The notes: a model not told the origin generated them from the letters alone. DNA of 64,000 nt from JADCCX01 sp031431475 (GCA_031431475.1 JANPDL010000021.1:1-64000), one strand, 5' to 3'; shown: positions 8,641-18,116, numbered from the stretch's first letter. Numbers and translations are program-made.

Positions 8641-10881
8641 TCAATCAGGTTTCATTGCAGGTTCCCATTGAAGGTAGAGTGTCGCAAGAGGTGGTATGAT
8701 GATTTCTACCGAGGCATCAAAGCCATGGCTTGGCTGGTCCGTGGCCGTCACATGCCCGGCATTGCCTTGCTCCGAACCACCGTAGCAGAACGCATCCGTA
8801 TTGAGGATTTCGCGCCAGCGTCCCGCATGCGGCAGGCCAATACGATAGCCTGATCGCGCCAAAGGTGTGAAGTTGCAGATCACGGCGACGGGCGGCGAGC
8901 CATCATCGGGGATACGCAGCCAGGCCAGAACGGATTGCGCCTCGTCATCCGCCACGATCCAGCGGAACCCTTCGGCCTCGCAATCCAGCCGGTGCAGGGC
9001 AGGAATGTCGCGGTGGAGATGGTTGAGATCGCGCACTAATAATTGCACCCCGTAATGAGCAGGTGTGTTGGTCAGGTGCCAGTCCAGGCTGGCATCGTGG
9101 TTCCATTCCTGCCTCTGGGCGAACTCAAGACCCATGAACAGCAGCTTCTTGCCTGGATGGCCCCACATGAAGCCGTAATATGCCCGCACATTGGCAAATT
9201 TCTGCCAGTCATCGCCTGGCATTCTCGTCAGGATCGAGCCTTTGCCGTGGACGACCTCATCGTGCGAGAGCGGCAGCACGAAATTCTCGCTGAAGCCATA
9301 GAGCAGACCGAACGTCATCTTGTCATGGTGCCAGCGCCGGTGCGCCGGGTCCTTGCCCATGTAAACCAGCGTGTCGTTCATCCAGCCCATGTTCCACTTG
9401 AAGCCGAAGCCTAGACCGCCTGCATGCACGGGCTGCGATACGCCGGGCCAGGCCGTCGATTCTTCCGCGATGGTGACAGCTCCGGGGTGCAAGCCATAAA
9501 CCAGCGTGTTGACGTTTCGCAGAAACGCCACGGATTCAAGGTTCTGGTTGCCACCGTGGATGTTGGGCAGCCACTCTCCTGCTTTTCGCGAATAATCGAG
9601 ATACAGCATCGAGGCCACGGCATCGACCCGCAGCGCATCGATATGGAATTCTTGCAGCCAGTAAAGCGCATTGGCTGTCAGCACGCTGGCCACTTCGGTG
9701 CGGCCGAAATTATAGATCGCGGTGTTCCAGTCCGGGTGGAAACCGAGCCGCGGATCAGCATGCTCGTAAAGCGCAGTGCCATCAAACTGAGCCAGTCCAT
9801 GCATATCGACCGGAAAATGCGCCGGAACCCAGTCGATCATCACGCCGAGACCAGCCCGATGCGCGGCATCGACAAAGCGCCGGAAGCCATCTGGCTCCCC
9901 AAACCGGCTTGATGGCGCGAACAGGCCAATCGGCTGATAGCCCCATGAGGCATCGAGTGGGTGCTCGCTCACCGGCATCAATTCGATATGGGTGAACCCC
10001 ATCCATGACACATAGGGGATCAGTTCGTCCGCCAGCTCATCGTAGCTGAGATAACCGCCATCGCCCTTGCGTCGCCATGAGCCCAGATGCACCTCATAGA
10101 CCGACATTGGCGAGCGCCGCTTGTCATGCACTAGCCGTGCGCTCATCCAGGCTTCGTCGCCCCATGCATGTCGGCTGGGACCCTCAACGAGCGACGCGGT
10201 GGACGGGCGGATTTCGGCGCGCGCGCCCATCGGATCAGTCTTAAGTGGCAGCAAGGTGCCATCGGCACCGATGATTTCGTATTTGTAGACTGTGCCGACA
10301 GGCACATCCGGCGCAAAGATCTCCCAAAGTCCAGAAGTGACCCGCCTGCGCATCTGGTGGCGACGCCCATCCCAATCATTGAAATCACCCACCACGGAAA
10401 CCCGCTGCGCATGCGGCGCCCAGACCGCGAAGTGAACGCCATCTGCGCCCTCATGCGTCATCGCATGGGCACCAAGGCGCTGATACAGCGTGCGGTGTGT
10501 GCCTTCGACGAGCAAATAATCGTCAACCTCGCCCAGCACAGGCCCGAAGGCATAGGGATCAGCAAGCTCCCATTGGGCGGAAGTATTGGTTGCCCGCAGC
10601 CTGTAAGGGTGCGGTATCGTGGCAGAAACCATCCCTTCAAAGAACCCGGCATCATCACGCCGGACCAGATCAGCCAGCGTTTTGCCGTGCTGATCAATGG
10701 CACTGACAGACTCGGCATGCGGGACGAAGGCCCGGATCACCGCCCCCCCGGACACTGCATGTGCACCGAGCAATGCAAACGGATCACCATGCCGAGCACC
10801 CACGAGATCGGCAACTTGCGAATCAGTTGCACGCCAGTCCGTGCCGGAAATTGCTTTTGCCTTGGTCGAACGCTTTGTCAC
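8641..10881 (-). CDS. glgB: 1,4-alpha-glucan branching enzyme
   Basis: GlgB cuts alpha-1,4 chains and reattaches them as alpha-1,6 branches on glycogen. The 746-residue protein has the long N-terminal N1 plus CBM48 arrangement (second module near residues 145-230, with FNDWDGRRH) followed by a GH13_9 barrel. Catalytic residues visible are Asp420 (ALRVDAVASM), Glu473 (IAEESTAWPG) and Asp541 (LPLSHDEVVHGKGS). A beta-sandwich C-terminal domain follows. It starts 12 nt after the glgP stop and precedes glgC, matching the standard rhizobial operon order. Nothing unusual is seen. Confidence 0.97.
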   Translation of the reverse strand: MTKRSTKAKAISGTDWRATDSQVADLVGARHGDPFALLGAHAVSGGAVIRAFVPHAESVSAIDQHGKTLADLVRRDDAGFFEGMVSATIPHPYRLRATNTSAQWELADPYAFGPVLGEVDDYLLVEGTHRTLYQRLGAHAMTHEGADGVHFAVWAPHAQRVSVVGDFNDWDGRRHQMRRRVTSGLWEIFAPDVPVGTVYKYEIIGADGTLLPLKTDPMGARAEIRPSTASLVEGPSRHAWGDEAWMSARLVHDKRRSPMSVYEVHLGSWRRKGDGGYLSYDELADELIPYVSWMGFTHIELMPVSEHPLDASWGYQPIGLFAPSSRFGEPDGFRRFVDAAHRAGLGVMIDWVPAHFPVDMHGLAQFDGTALYEHADPRLGFHPDWNTAIYNFGRTEVASVLTANALYWLQEFHIDALRVDAVASMLYLDYSRKAGEWLPNIHGGNQNLESVAFLRNVNTLVYGLHPGAVTIAEESTAWPGVSQPVHAGGLGFGFKWNMGWMNDTLVYMGKDPAHRRWHHDKMTFGLLYGFSENFVLPLSHDEVVHGKGSILTRMPGDDWQKFANVRAYYGFMWGHPGKKLLFMGLEFAQRQEWNHDASLDWHLTNTPAHYGVQLLVRDLNHLHRDIPALHRLDCEAEGFRWIVADDEAQSVLAWLRIPDDGSPPVAVICNFTPLARSGYRIGLPHAGRWREILNTDAFCYGGSEQGNAGHVTATDQPSHGFDASVEIIIPPLATLYLQWEPAMKPD

Positions 10882-10893
10882 AATGTCAGCGGA

Positions 10894-13407
10894 TCACGTC
10901 GTGATGCTCCGGTCAACGCGCCAGATTTCACTGGCATATTCGGCAATCGCGCGATCAGATGAAAACCATCCCATGCGCGCCGTGTTGAGCACGCTTTTCG
11001 CCCACCATTGCTTCGGATCCTGCCACAGGTTGTCGATACCGCGTTGCGTCGCATAGAAGGCATCAAAATCTGCCGCGACCATGAAATGGTCATGATAGGT
11101 CACTGCATCGACCAGAGGCTTGAAACGGCCCGGCTCATCCGGCGAGAAGACACCGCTGCCGACTGCATCCAGAACCTCTTTCAGGATAGGCGAACTGGCA
11201 ATGACGCCCTGCATATCAATGCCCTCGGAGCGCCTTTGCGCGACCTCCTCGGTCGTCATGCCGAAAATGAAGATGTTGTCGTCGCCGACATGCTCCTTCA
11301 TCTCGACATTAGCACCATCCAGCGTGCCAATGGTCAGCGCACCATTCAACCCGAACTTCATGTTACCAGTACCCGAAGCCTCCATGCCAGCCGTTGAAAT
11401 CTGCTCGGAGAGATCAGCCGCCGGAATGATCGTCTCCGCCAGCGAGACGTTGTAGTTCGGCAGGAACACGACCTTGAGCAAGCCACGGATCGCCGGATCG
11501 CCGTTCACGACCTTGGCCACATCGTTTGCCAGCTTGATAATGAGTTTCGCCTGATGATAGCTCGCCGCTGCCTTGCCCGCGAAAATCTTGACCCGGGGTG
11601 TCCAGTTGCGGGTGGGCTGGGCGCGGATCGCATCATAAAGCGCCACCGTTTCCAGAATATTCAGCAGCTGCCGCTTGTATTCGTGGATGCGCTTGATCTG
11701 CACATCGAACAGGGCGTCGGGGTTCAGCGTGATGCCAAGCCGGTCCTTGACGAGAGCTGACAACACCAGCTTGTTGGCCCGCCGCTCCGCCTTTATCCGC
11801 GCCTGAAACGACGCGTCCTTTGCATAGGGTTCAAGTGCGACAAGTCCTGACGGGTCGTCCAGCAGTTTCGGACCTGCAGCATCCACCAGCAACCGCGTCA
11901 GGCCCGGATTGGCCTCGAACAACCAGCGGCGGAAGGTGATACCGTTGGTCTTGTTGACGATGCGGCCCGGATAGACCTGATTGAGATCATGAAACACCGT
12001 TTTGCGCATCAGATCGGTGTGCAGGCCAGAAACGCCGTTGACCTTGTGCGAGCCGATGAAGGCAAGATTGCCCATGCGTACGCGCCGACCATTGTGCTCG
12101 TCGATCAGTGACACGGACGACATCAACCGGTCATCCAGTTCCGGATTGACCCGGATGCTTTCGAGTTGCGCCGCATTCATCAGATAAATGATCTGCATGT
12201 GGCGCGGCAGAAGCCGCTCCAGCAGCGGAACCGGCCAGCTTTCCAGCGCTTCGGGAAGCAGCGTGTGGTTGGTATAGGAGAAGGTCTGGCGTGTGATGTC
12301 CCAGGCCTCGTCCCATTCCATTCCGTGCTCATCAATCAACAAGCGCATCAGTTCCGGCACCGCAATCGCGGGATGCGTGTCATTGAGCTGGATCGCCACG
12401 TGATCGTTGAGATTGTTCAGCGAGCCATGCTGCTGGATGTGGCGGCGCAGCAGATCCTGCAAGGAAGCGGAGGCAAAGAAGAACTCCTGCCGGAGTCTGA
12501 GTTCCTGCCCTGCGGGTGTCGCGTCGCTCGGATACAGAACCTTCGAAACCGCCTCCAGTCTCACCCTGTCGGACAACGCTCCCACGTGATCGCCGCGATT
12601 GAATGCGTCGAGCCTGAGCGGATCAGAGGCTTTCGCAGACCACAGCCTGAGCGTGTTCACATGCTTGCCGCGCCAGCCGACCACCGGGGTGTCATAGGCA
12701 ACAGCATCAACGCTTTCCGCTGGTCGCCAGAGATGACTGATGGTGCCATCGCGGCTGGTGAGCGCCTCAACAGCACCGCCAAAGCCGATTGGATAGGCCA
12801 CTTCGGGCCGCTCGAATTCCCACGGATTGCCGAAATCCAGCCAATCCTCAGGATATTCCAGCTGGACACCATCCTTGATGCGCTGGCGGAAAAGGCCGTA
12901 ATCGTATCGGATACCATAGCCGTAAGCAGCGATAGACAGGGTCGCCATGCTTTCCATGAAACAGGCCGCCAGCCGACCGAGCCCACCGTTGCCGAGGGCA
13001 GCATCCGGCTCCAGCAAACGCAAACGGTCGAGATCGACACCATTTTTGGCTAGCGCAGACCGTGCTGTTGCGGTGAGGCCAAGATTGCCCAGTGCATCGC
13101 CAAGCAGGCGTCCGATCAGAAATTCCAGCGAGAGATAATATACACGCTTGCGACCATCGCGATAAATCTGATGCGTGGTGCTGATCCAGCCATCGACAAT
13201 TTTCTCGCGGGTGGCCAGCACCGTGGCGATCAGCCAGTCACGGTCAGATGCGCTTTCTGGGTCCTTGCCAACTTCATACAGGAGCTTGGCAAGAATCCGG
13301 CCTTCGAACGCCCCGACATCATCGCGGAGCGAATCGCTTTGCGCTGTCAAAGATAAATTTACAGGATCAGGCGCATTGCGTTGAGTAGCATTTGAAGACA
13401 TTGGCAT
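10894..13407 (-). CDS. glgP: Glycogen/alpha-glucan phosphorylase
   Basis: GlgP releases glucose-1-phosphate from glycogen chain ends by phosphorolysis, using pyridoxal phosphate. The protein is a full-length GT35 enzyme of about 837 residues. The C-terminal EASGTGNMKFGLNGALTIG segment holds the PLP-binding lysine, and LEFLIGRLLGDALGNLG near the N-terminus is the usual family block. The start is uncertain: the frame extends to a TTG at 13422, with ATG codons at 13407 and 13401. I chose 13407 because GGAA lies just ahead of it, but no site is strong. As first gene of the glycogen operon it should follow the main promoter, which I cannot place with confidence. Confidence 0.94.
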   Translation of the reverse strand: MPMSSNATQRNAPDPVNLSLTAQSDSLRDDVGAFEGRILAKLLYEVGKDPESASDRDWLIATVLATREKIVDGWISTTHQIYRDGRKRVYYLSLEFLIGRLLGDALGNLGLTATARSALAKNGVDLDRLRLLEPDAALGNGGLGRLAACFMESMATLSIAAYGYGIRYDYGLFRQRIKDGVQLEYPEDWLDFGNPWEFERPEVAYPIGFGGAVEALTSRDGTISHLWRPAESVDAVAYDTPVVGWRGKHVNTLRLWSAKASDPLRLDAFNRGDHVGALSDRVRLEAVSKVLYPSDATPAGQELRLRQEFFFASASLQDLLRRHIQQHGSLNNLNDHVAIQLNDTHPAIAVPELMRLLIDEHGMEWDEAWDITRQTFSYTNHTLLPEALESWPVPLLERLLPRHMQIIYLMNAAQLESIRVNPELDDRLMSSVSLIDEHNGRRVRMGNLAFIGSHKVNGVSGLHTDLMRKTVFHDLNQVYPGRIVNKTNGITFRRWLFEANPGLTRLLVDAAGPKLLDDPSGLVALEPYAKDASFQARIKAERRANKLVLSALVKDRLGITLNPDALFDVQIKRIHEYKRQLLNILETVALYDAIRAQPTRNWTPRVKIFAGKAAASYHQAKLIIKLANDVAKVVNGDPAIRGLLKVVFLPNYNVSLAETIIPAADLSEQISTAGMEASGTGNMKFGLNGALTIGTLDGANVEMKEHVGDDNIFIFGMTTEEVAQRRSEGIDMQGVIASSPILKEVLDAVGSGVFSPDEPGRFKPLVDAVTYHDHFMVAADFDAFYATQRGIDNLWQDPKQWWAKSVLNTARMGWFSSDRAIAEYASEIWRVDRSITT

Positions 13408-13745
13408 CACATTCCAGAACAAGAAGAAAAAGACGGATCACAATTACATATAGCGAAGCTCTGTCTCCTCTGCGAGCCATACTCTGGCTTACAGCAGGCC
13501 CAGCACTCGGACGCAACTGTAGGCAGTGGATGGACTTGGCATCGGAAAGCAATTGCTATCTCGGATGACAGGATGCCGGTTCGGCGGCAAACTTTACCGC
13601 CACTTTTTCAGGGATTTCTATCGCCCGCCGGCACTTGTTCATATCGCAAACTGAACGAAATATTTCGCAAATATTGGGGAACACATGCGAAATGATCGCC
13701 TCGTAAGAGGCTGTAATCATTCGTATATTTTGATTGGAAGCAGAC
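13408..13745. other. Non-coding region between glgP and tRNA-Gly
   Basis: No credible gene is present in these 338 bases. It should hold the glycogen operon promoter on the minus strand and the 3' end of the tRNA transcript, but I find no clear -35/-10 pair. A hairpin at 13691-13721 has outer arms AATGAT/ATCATT and inner arms GCCTC/GAGGC around a 4-base loop. It lies downstream of the tRNA and could be its processing or termination site, although no T-run follows it. Confidence 0.5.
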
Positions 13746-13820
13746 TGGAGCGGGAGAAGGGATTCGAACCCTCGACCCCAACCTTGGCAAGGTTGTGCTC
13801 TACCCCTGAGCTACTCCCGC
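13746..13820 (-). tRNA. tRNA-Gly (anticodon GCC), CCA encoded
   Basis: On the minus strand the acceptor stem GCGGGAG pairs with CTCCCGC. The D-arm region AGCTCAGGGGTAGAGC, an anticodon loop with TTGCCAA (anticodon GCC, reading GGC and GGT), and the T-arm GGGTTCGAATCCC are all present. The discriminator T and an encoded CCA end the 75-nt gene. It is an ordinary glycine tRNA, with no variable-arm expansion. Confidence 0.97.
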
Positions 13821-13874
13821 ATCCGGATCGTGCAAACCGCCTTTGGAAAGGCAAGGTTCGTCGTGGGTGAAGCT

Positions 13875-13903
13875 CCTATGCCAAAGGATCGAAGCGGTTG
13901 CAA
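13875..13903 (-). promoter_or_regulatory. Possible promoter of tRNA-Gly
   Basis: On the minus strand TTGCAA is followed after 17 nt by CATAGG, about 55 nt before the tRNA 5' end. The -35 is a fair match and the -10 is weak. The element directly abuts the 17-bp triple repeat upstream. Tentative. Confidence 0.3.
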
Positions 13904-13954
13904 GTCTTGTTTCCAGGAATGTCTTGTTTCCGGGAATGTCTTGTTTTCGGGAAT
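13904..13954. repeat. Three perfect-length tandem copies of a 17-bp unit
   Basis: The unit GTCTTGTTTCCRGGAAT occurs three times without spacing (13904-13920, 13921-13937, 13938-13954). The first two copies differ at one base; the third has TTTTCGGGAA in place of TTTCCRGGAA. Each of the first two contains the small palindrome TTCC-N-GGAA. The array lies between the stop of the HAD gene and the possible tRNA-Gly promoter. Its role is unknown: a protein-binding array or a simple slippage repeat are both possible. Confidence 0.9.
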
Positions 13955-13968
13955 TGAGCAGGAGCGGT

Positions 13969-14703
13969 CTATGGAGATCCCAACGACATCAGGAACCGCG
14001 CGATATCGTCTGTGACATACTCCACGAAAGACGGCGTATCCTGCCGCCGTTCCCAGTCGTCGCGCAAATCATCCGTACCGGACTTGGCGACGATCAGGAC
14101 CGTTTTCATACCCACGTCATGCGGAGCCTTCAGATTCTTGACAAGATCCTCGAACATGGCGGCGCGCGTAGGGTCCACATTGTGTTTGTCGAAGAATATC
14201 TTGTAGGCGATGGGATCGGGTTTGGGGATATAGCCAGCCGCCTTGATGTCGAAGATGCCCTCGAAATGCTGGAGAATGCCCAAAGCCCTGGCCGTATTCT
14301 CCGCATGCTTTTCCGAGCCATTCGTGAGAATTAGCTTGCGTCCGGGCAACCGCGCCAACGCCTCGGATAGCGGAAAGTTCACGCCGATGGACGAACGGTC
14401 GATATCGTGGACGAAATCCATGAAATGTTCGGGATCCGCATCTCCCTGATCAAGCAGTGCCTTCAGCGTTGTGCCGTGGCGGTGATAAAAATGCTTCTGC
14501 AGAGCGCGAGCGGCCAGACCGTCAAGCCCGTAGAGGTTCATGATATAGGCTGTTATCCGTGCATCAATCTGCGGCCAGAGCGCTGAATCGGGCGGATATA
14601 GCGTGTTATCGAGATCAAACACCCATGTTTCGACATGGCTGAAAGCCGATCCGACATTTTGTGCAGCGGCTTCAGTCATAAGTCTCGCGAGATGGGTTGT
14701 CAC
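13969..14703 (-). CDS. HAD-superfamily phosphatase, pyrimidine 5'-nucleotidase type
   Basis: The protein resembles the SDT1-like pyrimidine 5'-nucleotidases common in alphaproteobacteria, which dephosphorylate nucleotides such as UMP or CMP in the cytoplasm. HAD motif I is WVFDLDNTLYPP (nucleophile and acid Asp), motif II is LILTNGSEKH, and a later Lys and the FEDLVKNL segment complete the active site. I place the start at GTG 14703, because a GGAGGAT ribosome binding site precedes it, giving 244 residues. An ATG at 14748 and an internal ATG at 14679 are alternatives. It follows argB across 65 nt, so cotranscription is possible. The exact substrate cannot be read from the sequence. Confidence 0.88.
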   Translation of the reverse strand: MTTHLARLMTEAAAQNVGSAFSHVETWVFDLDNTLYPPDSALWPQIDARITAYIMNLYGLDGLAARALQKHFYHRHGTTLKALLDQGDADPEHFMDFVHDIDRSSIGVNFPLSEALARLPGRKLILTNGSEKHAENTARALGILQHFEGIFDIKAAGYIPKPDPIAYKIFFDKHNVDPTRAAMFEDLVKNLKAPHDVGMKTVLIVAKSGTDDLRDDWERRQDTPSFVEYVTDDIARFLMSLGSP

Positions 14704-14768
14704 GGCCTGCTGATCCTCCACGATAAATGCAGATGAACAGCAGACCATGCGGAGGTTAACGGAGGATT

Positions 14769-15662
14769 CTACGGGCGGATCATTGTTCCCGCGCCGTGGT
14801 CAGTCAGCAATTCGAGCAGCACGGCATGCGGCACCTTGCCATCCAGAATGACAACCGCCTCCACGCCCCGCTCCAGCGCATAGATGCAGGTCTCGATCTT
14901 GGGGATCATGCCGCCGGTGACGGTGCCATCCGCGATCAGGCGGCGGCAATCCTCGATGGAAAGTTCCGGGATCAACTGCTTGTTCTTGTCCAGCACACCG
15001 GCCACATCGGTCAGCAGCAGCAGGCGCTTGGCTTTCATGGCGCCGGCGATGGCCCCGGCGAACGTATCGGCGTTCACGTTGTAGGTTGCGCCATCCTCGC
15101 CGAGCGCTACGGGCGCCAGCACGGGGATGATTTCGGCCTTGAGGACCGAATCGAGGACCTCACGATTGACGATCTTGGGTTCTCCCACGAAGCCCAGATC
15201 GATTTCGCGCTCAATGTTAGAATCCGGATCCTTAATCGTACGGCGTACTTTCTCGGCAATGACCATATTGCCGTCCTTGCCCGAAAGGCCGACAGCCTTG
15301 CCGCCCTCTGCACCGATCCAGCCGACGATTTGTTTGTTGATGGAGCCCGCCAGCACCATCTCGACAATCTCGACAGTGGCCTGATCGGTGACGCGCAGAC
15401 CAGCCTGGAATTCGCTCTTGATGCCCAGCTTGTCGAGCATCCGGCCGATCTGCGGCCCGCCACCGTGCACCACGATGGGCTTCACGCCAGCCAGTTCCAG
15501 AAGCACGATATCTTCGGCGAAATCCTCAGCCGCTGCCTTGTCGCCCATTGCGTGGCCACCGTATTTCACCACGACGATGGTCTGGTCATATTTCTGCAGA
15601 TGCGGGAGCGCCTGAACCAGTGTTTCCGCCTGGGTGTGGACGTCGGGAAGCGTGATGGCCAT
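14769..15662 (-). CDS. argB: Acetylglutamate kinase
   Basis: ArgB phosphorylates N-acetyl-L-glutamate, the second step of arginine synthesis. The 297-residue protein shows VVVKYGGHAMG near the N-terminus (phosphate binding) and IVVHGGGPQIGRML for the substrate, both typical of the amino acid kinase fold. The frame is open upstream to 15797, but the extra 45 residues do not resemble ArgB. The ATG at 15662 has a GGGGAG ribosome binding site and gives the normal family length. It lies 85 nt downstream of era. Confidence 0.96.
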   Translation of the reverse strand: MAITLPDVHTQAETLVQALPHLQKYDQTIVVVKYGGHAMGDKAAAEDFAEDIVLLELAGVKPIVVHGGGPQIGRMLDKLGIKSEFQAGLRVTDQATVEIVEMVLAGSINKQIVGWIGAEGGKAVGLSGKDGNMVIAEKVRRTIKDPDSNIEREIDLGFVGEPKIVNREVLDSVLKAEIIPVLAPVALGEDGATYNVNADTFAGAIAGAMKAKRLLLLTDVAGVLDKNKQLIPELSIEDCRRLIADGTVTGGMIPKIETCIYALERGVEAVVILDGKVPHAVLLELLTDHGAGTMIRP

Positions 15663-15747
15663 GGCGAAAAAACTCCCCTCGGAATTACACGTGTTTTGCG
15701 GGCTATAGCGGATGAATGTTGGGGGAGGAAGGTGGGAATTTCTGTCT

Positions 15748-16659
15748 TCACCCCTTCGGAAACTGCAAACCCATCTCGCGGTAGCGTTCGGGATCATCGC
15801 CCCAGTTCTCGCGCACTTTCACAAACAGGAACAGATGCACCTTGGTTTCCGCAGCTTCGGCGATCTCCTTGCGGGCGGCAGAACCGATCGACTTGATCGT
15901 GGAACCACCCTCCCCCAGCACAATCTTGCGCTGGCCTTCGCGCTCCACAAAGATCGTCTGGTTGATCTTGACGGAACCGTCCTTCTTCGTTTCCCAGGTC
16001 TCGGTCTCGACCGTGGAGCGATAGGGCAATTCGTCGTGGAGGCGTTCGAACAGCTTCTCCCGCGTGATTTCGGCCGCCAGAAAGCGCAATGGCGCATCCG
16101 AGATCTGGTCTTCTGGATAGAGCCATGGTCCGGGCTGCATCTGCTTCGCCAGCCACGCTGCCATGTCCTTGACGCCGTAGCCCGTGAGCGCCGCCACCAT
16201 GAACGTCGCCTCGAACGGGCAAAGTTCATTCAGCTTCGTGGCAATCTCCATCAGCTTGGGCTTATCGATGGTATCAACCTTGTTGAGGATCAGGACCTTG
16301 CGCTGCTTTGTATGCTGCAGGCGCTCCAGAATGGCGATGGTTTCCTCGTCATCCGCCTTGCGCACATCCACAAGCAAGGCCACGAGATCGGCATCGGTCG
16401 CCCCGCCCCAGGCGCTGTCCACCATGGCGCGGTCCAGTCGACGCTTGGGTTTGAAGATGCCGGGTGTGTCGACGAATACGATCTGCGTCTGATCGATCAT
16501 CGCGATGCCACGCACCTGCGCCCGCGTCGTCTGGACCTTGCGGCTGACGATAGAGACCTTGGCACCCACGAGAGAATTGAGCAGCGTCGATTTTCCGGCA
16601 TTGGGCGCGCCGATGAGGGCAACAAAGCCCGCAGCAGTGGTTGGAATTGTCTCGGTCAT
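15748..16659 (-). CDS. era: GTPase Era, ribosome small-subunit assembly
   Basis: Era binds the 3' end of 16S rRNA and assists 30S maturation. GTPase motifs are G1 GAPNAGKST (17-25), G3 DTPG (64-67) and G4 NKVD (126-129). The C-terminal KH domain has the RNA-binding GxxG loop within GEGGSTIKSIG (249-259). The 303-residue length is standard. Its ATG overlaps the rnc stop by 4 nt, so it is coupled to RNase III, another rRNA-processing gene, in the usual lepB-rnc-era order. Confidence 0.98.
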   Translation of the reverse strand: MTETIPTTAAGFVALIGAPNAGKSTLLNSLVGAKVSIVSRKVQTTRAQVRGIAMIDQTQIVFVDTPGIFKPKRRLDRAMVDSAWGGATDADLVALLVDVRKADDEETIAILERLQHTKQRKVLILNKVDTIDKPKLMEIATKLNELCPFEATFMVAALTGYGVKDMAAWLAKQMQPGPWLYPEDQISDAPLRFLAAEITREKLFERLHDELPYRSTVETETWETKKDGSVKINQTIFVEREGQRKIVLGEGGSTIKSIGSAARKEIAEAAETKVHLFLFVKVRENWGDDPERYREMGLQFPKG

Positions 16660-17366
16660 GGGCTGGCCTCTGGGGTGGGTTCAAGCGCCCGTTCAAGCAG
16701 AATGCGCGCGGCCAGTTGTTCGGCCTCGCGTTTGGAATTGCCGGAGGCCTCAGCGATACCAACAACAGGAACCGCGACGGAAATCGTGAAAATCATGCGA
16801 TGGGCCGGGCCTGATCGCGAAACCTCTGCGTAGACCGGCATGCCGAGCTGACGCCCCTGCGCCAGTTCCTGCAATTGTGTCTTGGCATCACGCCGGTCAC
16901 CCGTGGGATTGAACATCCGCTCGTGCCACACCGCTGCAATAACCGCCTTTGCCGTAGGATAGTCGCTGTCCAGAAATACAGCGCCGATCACGGCCTCGCA
17001 GACGTCGGCAAGAATCGTCTGCCGCTTGCGCCCGCCGGTATGGGCCTCGCCAGCGCCGAGCCGGATGTTGGGGCCGATATCCCAGACGATGGCGACCTCT
17101 GCGCAGGTTTCTTTGCGCACCAGTTCCGCCATGCGACGCGCCAGTTCGCCCTCGTCCGCTTTCGGATATTCCGCCGACAGCATTTCCGCGATGGCGAGCC
17201 CCAGAACCCGGTCGCCCAGGAACTCCAGTCGCTGATAGCTCCGCGCCCGGATATCGCCGGTGCGGATGCTTGAGACATGCGTCAGAGCAAGCTCCAGCAT
17301 ACCCAGATCACGGAACTGATGGCCGAGGCGTACCTGAAGAGCAGGGAGATCGCGAACGGCCTTCAT
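16656..17366 (-). CDS. rnc: Ribonuclease III
   Basis: RNase III cleaves double-stranded RNA, including rRNA precursors and structured mRNAs. The 236-residue protein has the RNase III signature RLEFLGDRVLGLAIAE with Glu48 and Asp52, and the second acidic pair in ADVCEAVIGAVFLDS (Asp121, Glu124). A double-stranded-RNA-binding domain fills the C-terminal third and ends near a Lys-Arg-Glu-Ala segment. It starts 3 nt after the lepB stop and overlaps era by 4 nt. Confidence 0.98.
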   Translation of the reverse strand: MKAVRDLPALQVRLGHQFRDLGMLELALTHVSSIRTGDIRARSYQRLEFLGDRVLGLAIAEMLSAEYPKADEGELARRMAELVRKETCAEVAIVWDIGPNIRLGAGEAHTGGRKRQTILADVCEAVIGAVFLDSDYPTAKAVIAAVWHERMFNPTGDRRDAKTQLQELAQGRQLGMPVYAEVSRSGPAHRMIFTISVAVPVVGIAEASGNSKREAEQLAARILLERALEPTPEASP

Positions 17367-17369
17367 CGC

Positions 17370-18116
17370 TCAACGAACACGCGAGAACATGCGGTCAAAC
17401 CGCAGCGCCCACGGCCAGTTCCAGACCTGCCAGGCCGACGAACGTCCGTCGATCGAGAAGAAGATCAGTTCTGCGCGACCGACGAAATTTACCAGCGGCA
17501 CAAATCCCACAGCATCGCGGCTATCGAGTGAATCATCACGATTGTCGCCCATCATGAAGAAATGGCCCGGGGGCACGACGAACACATTGGTGTTGTTCAT
17601 GAGACCGCGACCATCATTCGATTTGTGGATCTTGTGGCGGGTGCCGTTGGGGAGCGTTTCCCAATAGGCGACTGCACGGCTGCGATAGCCCGAACCACGA
17701 TCCAGAATCTCCTCGCCGATCTGCTCTTCCTTCACGGCGGTGCCGTTGATGTGCAGCACGCCCTGGATCATCTGGATACGGTCACCGGGCAGTCCCGTGA
17801 CGCGCTTGATATAGTCGGTCGAATTGTCTGAGGGCAGTTTGAACACGGCAACATCGCCACGCTTGGGCTCGGAACTCATCACGCGACCGGAAAACGGCAC
17901 TGCACTGAACGGGAAAGAATGCTGCGAATAGCCGTAGCTGTATTTCGAGACGAAGAGATAATCGCCCACCAGAAGCGTCGGGATCAGCGAACCAGAAGGG
18001 ATATTGAAAGGCTGAAACAGAAATGTCCGCACGACCAGAGCGATCAGCAGGGCCTGAATGAAGATTTTCACGGTTTCCCAGATGCCTTCGGGCTTCTGTT
18101 CTGTCTTGCTGCTCAA
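17370..18116 (-). CDS. lepB: Signal peptidase I
   Basis: LepB removes signal peptides from secreted proteins on the outer face of the inner membrane. One N-terminal membrane helix (about residues 12-35) is followed by the catalytic Ser in FNIPSGSLIPTLL (Leu replaces the more common Met after the Ser) and the general-base Lys in DYIKRVTGLPGDR. The MGDNRDDSLDSR box follows. No ATG precedes this region in frame. A TTG at 18116 with GGAAGG 8 nt ahead gives 248 residues and fits the family. The frame stays open far upstream, across the trpD start, but that part has no signal peptidase features. Confidence 0.93.
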   Translation of the reverse strand: MSSKTEQKPEGIWETVKIFIQALLIALVVRTFLFQPFNIPSGSLIPTLLVGDYLFVSKYSYGYSQHSFPFSAVPFSGRVMSSEPKRGDVAVFKLPSDNSTDYIKRVTGLPGDRIQMIQGVLHINGTAVKEEQIGEEILDRGSGYRSRAVAYWETLPNGTRHKIHKSNDGRGLMNNTNVFVVPPGHFFMMGDNRDDSLDSRDAVGFVPLVNFVGRAELIFFSIDGRSSAWQVWNWPWALRFDRMFSRVR

